Positions 54,120 to 61,291 of a DNA stretch of 64,000 nucleotides are shown here, piece by piece. The stretch comes from Zobellia barbeyronii (GTDB lineage Bacteria > Bacteroidota > Bacteroidia > Flavobacteriales > Flavobacteriaceae), in the NCBI RefSeq assembly GCF_018603515.1, contig NZ_JACATN010000001.1:930001-994000 (forward strand), read 5' to 3'. The first letter of the stretch is position 1; every line of letters begins with the position of its first letter. Both the position numbers and the translations under genes were made by a program. Under the pieces are notes generated by a model. It saw only the letters and a list, made by a program, of their open reading frames with translations. It was not told where the DNA came from and made no database searches.

Positions 54120-55109
54120 TCATCTATCCGCTTGTATGACACCTTCGTTAGTTGGTACGCCAATATGAAAAAGTGCATCCCCTCTATTTACCACCGCTTG
54201 GTGATTAATGCAGAAGACCAATCCGTCCATAGGTGCTTTGACAATTTTGCTTCGTTTAGCATAAGGACCGGATACGATACCTAGAACCTGACCTTTTTTA
54301 ATTTCACTGCCATTTTCTATTTTAGGAATGAACATGCCGGCAGTAGGTGCGCGCAGCCACTTTCTGTCTTTAAGGTGTACCGTATTGTTTCGTTCAATGT
54401 ATTTTGGCTCTATTGTTTCAATCATGCCAAAGTGCTTCATTACATTTAACACGCCTTGCATACCTTCTATAATAGAGTAATCATCAAACCGCATGCTTTC
54501 GCCTGCTTCAAAAACCACTGTAGGTATTTTTAATTGATGTGCTGCGTTTCTAAAAGACCCTTTTATCAGTTTTGATGAAAAGGAAATAGGCGCATTAAAT
54601 ACTTTGGCCAGTTGTTCACTTCGTTCATCATTATCCGTATATCTAATTTGCGGAAAGTTGTGCCGTTGTCCTCCGCCAGTGTGCAGGTCTATTCCAAAAT
54701 CTACTTGAGAAAGAATTGCTGAGGTGTAGTGATAGGCAATACGGCCTGCCATGGAACCTATTTTTGAACCAGGGAAACTTCGGTTAACATCTTTTCCGTC
54801 AGGAACATCTCTGGAATAATGAATAAACCCAAAGATATTTAGAATGGGAACTGCGATCACGGCGCCACTGGTAACGTTAAGGCGTTTTTCGGTCAACATA
54901 CGACGTACGATTTCTATACCGTTTATTTCGTCACCATGCAGACCCGCTTGTACTAAAAGTGTCGGTCCAGGTTTTTTGGAGTTAAAAACATATACAGGAA
55001 TGTCAATTAGCGTTCCCGTAGGAAGTCTGTCAATACTAATATTTAAAAGCTTGGACTCTCCTGGTTTTACAGTTTCACCTTCTATGGTGATGGTTTTGTT
55101 AGTTTCCAT
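54120..55109 (-). CDS. Succinylglutamate desuccinylase/aspartoacylase family protein
   Basis: A 329-residue M14-type zinc hydrolase. The zinc motif HGDEINGIE (about 60), DVNRSFPG, DLHTGGGQRHNFPQIRY and the Glu in FEAGESMRF are the expected family segments. The C-terminal part is a lipoyl-like barrel (WLRAPTAGMFIPKIENGSEI). Members remove N-acyl groups from amino acids. It is followed on the same strand (upstream) by rimK, with 45 bp between them, a pairing seen in many proteobacteria and flavobacteria. Confidence 0.87.
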   Translation of the reverse strand: METNKTITIEGETVKPGESKLLNISIDRLPTGTLIDIPVYVFNSKKPGPTLLVQAGLHGDEINGIEIVRRMLTEKRLNVTSGAVIAVPILNIFGFIHYSRDVPDGKDVNRSFPGSKIGSMAGRIAYHYTSAILSQVDFGIDLHTGGGQRHNFPQIRYTDNDERSEQLAKVFNAPISFSSKLIKGSFRNAAHQLKIPTVVFEAGESMRFDDYSIIEGMQGVLNVMKHFGMIETIEPKYIERNNTVHLKDRKWLRAPTAGMFIPKIENGSEIKKGQVLGIVSGPYAKRSKIVKAPMDGLVFCINHQAVVNRGDALFHIGVPTNEGVIQADR

Positions 55110-55154
55110 ATACTACTTGGATGTTCTCTTTTCCCTGTTTATTAAGGGGTTATT

Positions 55155-56039
55155 TTATTTTTTACTGCAGTTTCGTTCTACAAACTGTATTATTTTCTTG
55201 GCAACGTTTACACCTGTAGCTGCTTCAATACCCTGAAGTCCTGGAGATGCATTTATCTCTATCAACAAAGGGCCTTTTTTTGAACGGATCAAATCTACGC
55301 CAGCTACTCCTAATCCAATGTGTTTTGCGGCATTTATTGCCATAAATTCTTCTTTGGAAGTTAGTTTTACTGCTGCGGTACTTCCTCCACGGTGTACATT
55401 TGAACGAAACTCGTCATTTCCGCTGGTACGTTTCATACTCGCTACCACCTTATCGCCAATTACAAATACACGAATATCTTCGCCATTGCTTTCCTCAATG
55501 AACTCTTGCAAAAGGATATTGGTGTCCATTTTATAAAAAGTATCTATTATAGATTTAGCAGATTTTTTGGTTTCCGCAAGAATAACACCTAATCCATGTG
55601 TGCCTTCTTGAATTTTAATAATCAAGGGTGCACCGCCTAATAAATCTATTTGTTGCTCAATATCATCTGGGTCTATAGAAAATAAGGTTTCCGGAATTGG
55701 AATTCCCCAGTTTGACATGAGTTGAAGGGTTTTTGCTTTGTTTCTAGCCTTAGAAATACTACCGGATTTAGCAGTGCTAAAAACCTGGTTCATTTCAAAT
55801 TGTTTGACAACAGAAGCGCCATGGCGCGTTACTTTAGTGCCAATACGTGGTATGATAGCATCAAATACATCTAGAATGTTTTCTTGTTTAAAGATTACTT
55901 CAGGTTTGTTAGTGCCTATTTTTATAGAACATTTGGTATGGTCTACCCATTCTATGTTATGTCCTAATTTTTTGGCTTCATCAGCTATTCTTTGGGTTGA
56001 ATAGACATTCATGCTTACGGAAAGAAGTCCAATATTCAT
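55155..56039 (-). CDS. rimK: RimK-family ATP-grasp glutamate ligase
   Basis: A 294-residue ATP-grasp ligase with NIGLLSVSMNVYSTQRI at the start, the ATP-binding APLIIKIQEGTHGLGVIL and the C-terminal GPLLIEINASPGLQGIEAAT. The length and order fit RimK, which adds glutamates to the C-terminus of ribosomal protein S6. The ATG at 56039 is chosen over one 16 codons upstream with poor N-terminal similarity. It precedes the aspartoacylase-family gene in the same direction. Confidence 0.86.
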   Translation of the reverse strand: MNIGLLSVSMNVYSTQRIADEAKKLGHNIEWVDHTKCSIKIGTNKPEVIFKQENILDVFDAIIPRIGTKVTRHGASVVKQFEMNQVFSTAKSGSISKARNKAKTLQLMSNWGIPIPETLFSIDPDDIEQQIDLLGGAPLIIKIQEGTHGLGVILAETKKSAKSIIDTFYKMDTNILLQEFIEESNGEDIRVFVIGDKVVASMKRTSGNDEFRSNVHRGGSTAAVKLTSKEEFMAINAAKHIGLGVAGVDLIRSKKGPLLIEINASPGLQGIEAATGVNVAKKIIQFVERNCSKK

Positions 56040-56230
56040 TATAAGAGTATAGGTTTGAGGTTGTTTTAAGACTTGAATATCGGTCAAAAAATGCAGATGT
56101 CGAAACTAGAGTCTAAAAATTGAAGCATCTAATTCTTTGGTTAAAAATTTTTAATAACTAATAATTAGTGCCCTGAAGTTTTAGTGCTTGCTTAAAACGT
56201 TTCTAAATACTTTACTAAACCGTCACAAAG

Positions 56231-56262
56231 TTTGTTAAAGCCAAGCTTATGCCCTAATTTCG
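56231..56262 (+). promoter_or_regulatory. Promoter for the sdhCAB operon
   Basis: TTTG (56231-56234) and TAATTTCG (56255-56262) are 20 bp apart and fit the Bacteroidetes promoter with one mismatch in the -7 box. Transcription would begin near 56268, about 30 nt before the sdhC ATG. Confidence 0.5.
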
Positions 56263-56297
56263 TAGAAGTTTTTTAATTAACTCCAACGTATTATAAA

Positions 56298-56966
56298 ATG
56301 AGCGGATTGATAAAATCTTCGATTGCCCGAAAAGTGGTCATGGCCCTATCGGGTCTTTTTTTGGTCTTTTTCCTTGGGCAGCACTTTGTGATTAACATTA
56401 CATCTGTAATTGCGCCCGATACTTTTAATGAGTGGTCGCATTTTATGGGCTATAACGTTTTGGTGCAATATCTTTTGCAGCCTGTACTTATAGCTGGTGT
56501 AATTGTTCACTTTGCTATGGGTATTGTACTTGAGCTAAAGAACAATAAAGCACGAGCAGTAAAGTACAAACAGTATAACGGGGGCGCCAATGCTTCTTGG
56601 ATGTCTAGGAACATGATTATTACCGGTTTGGTGGTTCTTGCTTTCCTTGGTCTGCACATGTATGACTTTTGGATACAAGAAATATCCTATAAGTACATTG
56701 CAATGAACCCAGAAGACCCAACCCGTTATCTTGAGGAAACGGTTCATAAATTTGAGCCTTTCTGGCGTACAATTATTTATGTGATTTCTTTTGTTTTGCT
56801 AGCATTGCACTTATGGCACGGTTTCGCTTCGTCTTTTCAGACGGTAGGTGTGAACAACAAGTATTCTGCGGGTATTCAAACGTTCACAAAAATATATTCT
56901 ATTGCCATTCCTTTAGGATTTATATTTATCGCTCTTTACCATCATTTTAACCCACTAACACATTAA
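56298..56966 (+). CDS. sdhC: Succinate dehydrogenase cytochrome b subunit
   Basis: A 222-residue protein with five membrane helices and conserved His residues in [24 protein letters not shown] and LHLWHGF that suit two b-type hemes. The single-subunit, five-helix form is the type-B anchor that works with menaquinone. Heads the sdhCAB operon. Confidence 0.93.
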   Translation: MSGLIKSSIARKVVMALSGLFLVFFLGQHFVINITSVIAPDTFNEWSHFMGYNVLVQYLLQPVLIAGVIVHFAMGIVLELKNNKARAVKYKQYNGGANASWMSRNMIITGLVVLAFLGLHMYDFWIQEISYKYIAMNPEDPTRYLEETVHKFEPFWRTIIYVISFVLLALHLWHGFASSFQTVGVNNKYSAGIQTFTKIYSIAIPLGFIFIALYHHFNPLTH

Positions 56967-56968
56967 TT

Positions 56969-58972
56969 ATGGGCATAATGGATTCAAAAGTTCCAAAAGG
57001 CCCGTTGGCGGCTAAATGGACTCAACATAAAAATGATATTAACCTTGTAAACCCTGCTAACAAACGTAATATTGATATTATCGTTGTTGGTACTGGACTT
57101 GCAGGTGGTTCTGCCGCTGCTACTTTAGCAGAATTGGGCTATAACGTAAAAACATTTTGCTATCAAGATTCACCACGTAGAGCGCACTCTATTGCAGCTC
57201 AAGGTGGTATTAACGCAGCAAAAAATTATCAAGGTGATGGCGATAGTGCCTACCGCCTTTTTTATGATACTATAAAAGGGGGCGATTATCGTTCTCGTGA
57301 AGCAAACGTTTATCGTTTGGCAGAAGAATCGGCTAATATTATTGACCAATGTGTTGCACAAGGGGTTCCTTTTGCAAGAGAATATGGTGGGTTATTGGAT
57401 AACCGTTCTTTTGGTGGTGTATTAGTGTCACGTACTTTTTATGCTAAAGGACAAACAGGACAGCAGCTTTTATTAGGTGCTTATTCTGCTATGAACAGGC
57501 AAATTAATCGTGGAAAAATCCAATCGTTCAACCGTCATGAAATGATGGATATGGTTCTTGTTGATGGAAAAGCAAGAGGTATCATTGCACGTGACTTGGT
57601 TTCGGGTAAAATTGAACGTCACTCTGCACACGCTGTTGTTTTGGCTACTGGAGGTTACGGAAACGTATTTTTCTTATCTACCAATGCAATGGGTAGTAAT
57701 GTAATGGCAGCTTGGAGAGCACACCGTAGAGGAGCTTTCTTTGCTAACCCATGTTTTACACAAATTCACCCTACTTGTATTCCAGTTTCTGGAGATCATC
57801 AATCTAAACTGACATTAATGTCAGAGTCGCTTCGTAATGACGGACGTATTTGGGTTCCAAAACGTATGGATGATGCTATCGCAATTAGAGAAGGTAAGTT
57901 GAAACCTATTCAGCTTAAAGAAGAAGATCGTGATTATTACTTAGAAAGAAGATATCCTGCATTTGGTAACTTGGTACCTCGTGATGTTGCATCACGTGCT
58001 GCTAAGGAACGTTGTGATGCTGGTTTTGGTGTAAATAAAACTGGTGAAGCCGTTTATTTAGATTTTGCTTCGGCAATTCAACGTTACGGTGCAGAAGAAG
58101 CACTTACACACGGTATTAAAAATCCAGATGAGAAAGAAATTACTCGTTTAGGTAAAGGTGTTATCGAAGCTAAGTACGGAAACCTTTTTCAGATGTACGA
58201 GAAAATCGTAGATGAGAATCCGTATGAAACGCCAATGATGATATATCCGGCGGTACACTATACAATGGGTGGTCTTTGGGTTGATTATAACCTACAGACA
58301 ACTATAGAAGGATGTTACTGTGCAGGTGAAGCTAACTTTAGTGATCACGGTGCTAACCGTTTAGGTGCTTCGGCATTGATGCAAGGTTTGGCCGATGGTT
58401 ATTTTGTTTTGCCTTATACTATAGGTGATTACCTTTCTAAAGATATTAGAACTGGTGCTATCCCAACAGATTTGCCAGAATTTGATGATGCTGAGAAAAC
58501 TGTTCAAGATAGATTGGATAAGTTAATGGCCGGTAGCGGTCAGAATTCAGTTGATTTTTATCACAAGAAATTGGGTAAAATCATGTGGGATAAATGTGGT
58601 ATGGCAAGGAATGCTAAAGATTTACAAGATGCAATCGATGAGATTTCTGCTTTACGAACTGATTTCTGGGCGAATGTAAAAATTCCAGGAAAAGCAGATG
58701 GTATGAACCAAGAATTGGAAAAAGCAGGTCGTGTTGCAGATTTTCTAGAGCTTGGCGAACTGTTCGCTAAAGATGCACTTACAAGAAACGAATCTTGTGG
58801 AGGTCACTTCCGTGAAGAGTATCAGACTCCTGAAGGTGAAGCTTTACGTGATGATGAGAACTTTAAGTTTGTCTCCGCATGGGAGTATAAAGGTGAGCCT
58901 AAAGATGCAGTTTTGCATAAGGAGGAGTTGAAGTACGAGAATATTGAGTTGAAGACAAGAAGTTATAAATAA
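56969..58972 (+). CDS. sdhA: Succinate dehydrogenase/fumarate reductase flavoprotein subunit
   Basis: A 667-residue flavoprotein with the FAD-binding [10 protein letters not shown] (41-50), the covalent-FAD His in [11 protein letters not shown] (His73) and the catalytic NGxxRxGA-like region [15 protein letters not shown]. The long length is that of Bacteroidetes type-B enzymes. Oxidises succinate to fumarate on the inner face of the inner membrane. It starts 2 bp after sdhC. Confidence 0.96.
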   Translation: MGIMDSKVPKGPLAAKWTQHKNDINLVNPANKRNIDIIVVGTGLAGGSAAATLAELGYNVKTFCYQDSPRRAHSIAAQGGINAAKNYQGDGDSAYRLFYDTIKGGDYRSREANVYRLAEESANIIDQCVAQGVPFAREYGGLLDNRSFGGVLVSRTFYAKGQTGQQLLLGAYSAMNRQINRGKIQSFNRHEMMDMVLVDGKARGIIARDLVSGKIERHSAHAVVLATGGYGNVFFLSTNAMGSNVMAAWRAHRRGAFFANPCFTQIHPTCIPVSGDHQSKLTLMSESLRNDGRIWVPKRMDDAIAIREGKLKPIQLKEEDRDYYLERRYPAFGNLVPRDVASRAAKERCDAGFGVNKTGEAVYLDFASAIQRYGAEEALTHGIKNPDEKEITRLGKGVIEAKYGNLFQMYEKIVDENPYETPMMIYPAVHYTMGGLWVDYNLQTTIEGCYCAGEANFSDHGANRLGASALMQGLADGYFVLPYTIGDYLSKDIRTGAIPTDLPEFDDAEKTVQDRLDKLMAGSGQNSVDFYHKKLGKIMWDKCGMARNAKDLQDAIDEISALRTDFWANVKIPGKADGMNQELEKAGRVADFLELGELFAKDALTRNESCGGHFREEYQTPEGEALRDDENFKFVSAWEYKGEPKDAVLHKEELKYENIELKTRSYK

Positions 58973-58978
58973 GTAACT

Positions 58979-59725
58979 ATGAAGCTTAATTTAAAAATAT
59001 GGCGTCAAAAAGATGCTAAGTCCCAAGGTCAGATAGTAGACTATCCTATTAAAGGTATAGAAGGTGATATGTCTTTTCTTGAAATGATGGACGTTCTTAA
59101 CGAAGAGTTAATCAATAAAGGAGATGAGCCTGTACAATTTGATCATGATTGCCGTGAAGGTATTTGTGGTTCTTGTTCATTGCAGATAAATGGTGAACCT
59201 CATGGTCCTGACCGTTTGGTAACCACGTGTCAATTGCACATGCGTAAGTTTAACGATGGTGATACTATCGTTATTGAACCATTCCGTGCTACGGCGTTTC
59301 CGGTAATAACAGATTTGATTGTTGATAGAAGTTCTTTTGATAGAATTCAGCAGGCAGGTGGTTATATCTCTGTAAACACTTCTGGTAATACGGTAGATGC
59401 AAATGCTATTCCTATTAACAAACACGATGCAGATGAAGCTATGGATGCTGCTACCTGTATTGGTTGTGGAGCATGTGTAGCTGCTTGTAAGAATGCAAGT
59501 GCTATGTTGTTTACTTCAGCAAAAGTATCGCAGTTTGCTTTGTTGCCTCAAGGGCAAGTAGAAGCAGTAGACCGTGTTCAAAATATGGTACGCCAGATGG
59601 ATTTGGAAGGATTCGGAAACTGTACCAACACTGGAGCATGTGAAGTAGAATGTCCTAAAGGAATATCTTTAGAGAACATTGCCCGTTTGAACCGTGAGTA
59701 TTTAAGCGCGACTACAAAAGGATAA
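58979..59725 (+). CDS. sdhB: Succinate dehydrogenase iron-sulfur subunit
   Basis: A 248-residue protein with a plant-type ferredoxin motif (CREGICGSC, 58-66, plus a distal Cys) and two more clusters from [14 protein letters not shown] and [14 protein letters not shown]. It carries electrons from the flavin to the quinone site. It lies 6 bp after sdhA and is followed by a strong terminator. Confidence 0.96.
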   Translation: MKLNLKIWRQKDAKSQGQIVDYPIKGIEGDMSFLEMMDVLNEELINKGDEPVQFDHDCREGICGSCSLQINGEPHGPDRLVTTCQLHMRKFNDGDTIVIEPFRATAFPVITDLIVDRSSFDRIQQAGGYISVNTSGNTVDANAIPINKHDADEAMDAATCIGCGACVAACKNASAMLFTSAKVSQFALLPQGQVEAVDRVQNMVRQMDLEGFGNCTNTGACEVECPKGISLENIARLNREYLSATTKG

Positions 59726-59762
59726 TAAGCATAAGAGTGCATAATGCACTTCTATAGATATT

Positions 59763-59803
59763 AAAAATCCCAAACTCCTCTTTATGGAGTTTGGGATTTT
59801 TTG
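59763..59803 (+). terminator. Terminator of the sdh operon
   Basis: A perfect 16-bp stem AAAAATCCCAAACTCC (59763-59778) and its complement (59786-59801) with a 7-nt loop, followed by T residues. Confidence 0.9.
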
Positions 59804-59815
59804 TTATTTTAAGGT

Positions 59816-60286
59816 ATGCCCAAAGACTATTCCATAGAACGTATAAAAGTACCTCGGTTCAATGAAGAATCGGGTTTCTACACGACTCCCCAGCGCTCTA
59901 AAATTATGAGCAAAATTAAGGGGAAGAATACGAAGCCAGAACTTGCTTTTAGAAAGGCTCTCTATGCAGCGGGGTATAGGTATCGTATAGATTACAAAAA
60001 ACTTATTGGTAAACCAGATATCGTCTTAAAAAAGTATAAGACAGTCATATTTATAGATGGGGAATATTGGCATGGCTATAATTGGGAAGAACGTAAGCCC
60101 AAAGTGAAGACCAACCGAGAATTCTGGATAGCTAAAATAGAAAGAAACATACAGCGTGATCAAGAAGTAAATAGAGAGCTAGACCTTTTGGAGTATAAAG
60201 TATTTCGATTTTGGGAGACCGAAATAAAGAAAGAATTAGATAGGTGTCTGGCCGAAGTCATCCAACATTTAGAATCCTATCAATAG
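59816..60286 (+). CDS. Very short patch repair (Vsr)-like endonuclease
   Basis: A 156-residue protein with the Vsr domain: TTPQRSKIMSKIKGKNTKPE, then GKPDIVLKKYKTVIFIDGEY and WHG. The catalytic Asp of the DIVLxxY motif is present. The conserved Cys of enteric Vsr (GCFWHGH) is absent here, and the segment reads DGEYWHGYNW, so zinc binding may be lost. Vsr nicks T:G mismatches made by deamination of 5-methylcytosine. No cytosine methyltransferase is in this window. Whether it is active is uncertain. Confidence 0.82.
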   Translation: MPKDYSIERIKVPRFNEESGFYTTPQRSKIMSKIKGKNTKPELAFRKALYAAGYRYRIDYKKLIGKPDIVLKKYKTVIFIDGEYWHGYNWEERKPKVKTNREFWIAKIERNIQRDQEVNRELDLLEYKVFRFWETEIKKELDRCLAEVIQHLESYQ

Positions 60287-60377
60287 AGCAAATATCTATT
60301 TGTTTTCCGTCAACCTAAGCTGGGTATAGCTGGTATCTTGCAGTATAGTAATTTAATAATCATTAAAAATTATACAT

Positions 60378-60923
60378 ATGAAGAGGATAGCAATTTTAGC
60401 TACAAATGGATTTGAAGAATGCGAATTAAAATCTCCAAAGGAAGCCATGGAAAATGAAGGCTTTAAAGTAGATGTCGTAAGTCTGGAATCAGGAGAGATA
60501 AAAGGATGGGCCGATGGTAATTGGTCTAACTCATACAAAGTGGATAAAACCATAGATCAAGTAACTGCAGAAGATTATAATGCACTAATGTTACCAGGAG
60601 GAGTTATCAATCCCGATAAATTAAGAAGAGAAGAGAAAGTATTGACCTTTGTAAGGGACTTTTTTAAGCAAGAGAAGCCCGTAGCGGCAATATGTCACGC
60701 GTCGTGGACGCTCATTAGTGCAGGCGTGGTAAAAGACCGTAAAATGACTAGCTTTAATTCTATTAAGGATGATTTGGTAAATGCCGGAGCAAACTGGGTA
60801 GATGAAGAAGTGGTAGTAGACCAAGGTTTTGTAACAAGTAGGAACCCGGATGACTTACCGGCCTTTAATTCTAAATTGATTGAAGAAATCAAAGAAGGTA
60901 AGCATGAAGAGCAGCACGCATAA
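60378..60923 (+). CDS. DJ-1/PfpI family protein
   Basis: A 181-residue type 1 glutamine amidotransferase-like protein. The nucleophile elbow AICHASWTLISAGV has Cys106-His107, and Glu14/Glu15 (GFEECELKSP) sit at the usual acidic site. Members include deglycase/stress proteins of the YhbO/PfpI type. Cytoplasmic. The gene is followed by a hairpin at 60956. Confidence 0.9.
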   Translation: MKRIAILATNGFEECELKSPKEAMENEGFKVDVVSLESGEIKGWADGNWSNSYKVDKTIDQVTAEDYNALMLPGGVINPDKLRREEKVLTFVRDFFKQEKPVAAICHASWTLISAGVVKDRKMTSFNSIKDDLVNAGANWVDEEVVVDQGFVTSRNPDDLPAFNSKLIEEIKEGKHEEQHA

Positions 60924-60955
60924 GATACATTGCGGAATACATGGAGATTAATTTG

Positions 60956-60986
60956 AAGCCTTTGCAGTTTGCGAGGGCTTTTTTAT
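60956..60986 (+). terminator. Terminator of the PfpI gene
   Basis: AAGCC (60956-60960) pairs with GGGCTT (60975-60980) with an imperfect inner stem, followed by TTTTT. Confidence 0.6.
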
Positions 60987-61031
60987 TTTAAAAACATCGC
61001 ATTTTATCGATGAAATGAACCGCTCATATTT

Positions 61032-61061
61032 TTCACAACAGAGTTGGGTTAGTTCACAACA
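61032..61061 (+). promoter_or_regulatory. Paired 9-bp direct repeats, LytTR-like operator (locus 2)
   Basis: TTCACAACA at 61032-61040 and 61053-61061, again with a 21-bp period and the same GA after the first copy as at 50911. A shared AGTC...CCCAAAT block follows at 61114-61130, 53 bp downstream; at locus 1 this distance is 54 bp. Confidence 0.55.
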
Positions 61062-61113
61062 ATATTTTAGAGAAGAGCTAAAACGGTCATAAGTTTACAG
61101 TGTAATTAAGTAA

Positions 61114-61275
61114 TAGTCTTGACCCCAAATCTACTCTAGAACTTAACCGAAACAAGTAACGAATCCCAAGTCCGCTACTTAACCTACTGAAGCTTACAAA
61201 AACACACCGGTCCCCACCGGAAAATCAAAAAAACCTACTTAAAAAGAAAAGCCCCAATTAGGGGCTTTCTTTTTG
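61114..61275 (+). ncRNA. Candidate small non-coding RNA
   Basis: About 160 nt without any ATG, beginning near the shared block AGTCTTGACCCCAAAT and ending in a strong terminator. It is C-rich and G-poor, with a hairpin CCGGT-CCCC-ACCGG (61207-61220) that shows CCCC in its loop and several CCCAA single-stranded stretches. The paired repeats upstream suggest tightly controlled transcription. The 5' end is an estimate. Confidence 0.45.
61248..61275. terminator. Bidirectional terminator
   Basis: AAAGCCCC (61248-61255), loop AATTA, GGGGCTTT (61261-61268), with T-rich sequence on the plus side (CTTTTTG) and also on the minus side. It can serve both the candidate sRNA and the minus-strand beta-propeller gene that ends at 61292. 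Confidence 0.85.
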
Positions 61276-61291
61276 TTTACTATTGTCTTAA

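Larger units (their letters stand above)
60924..61291. other. Intergenic region with a candidate sRNA locus
   Basis: This 368-bp stretch holds the PfpI terminator, paired direct repeats (61032-61061), the candidate sRNA and its terminator. It is C-rich in its middle and has no ATG on the plus strand between 61090 and 61268. Confidence 0.6.
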
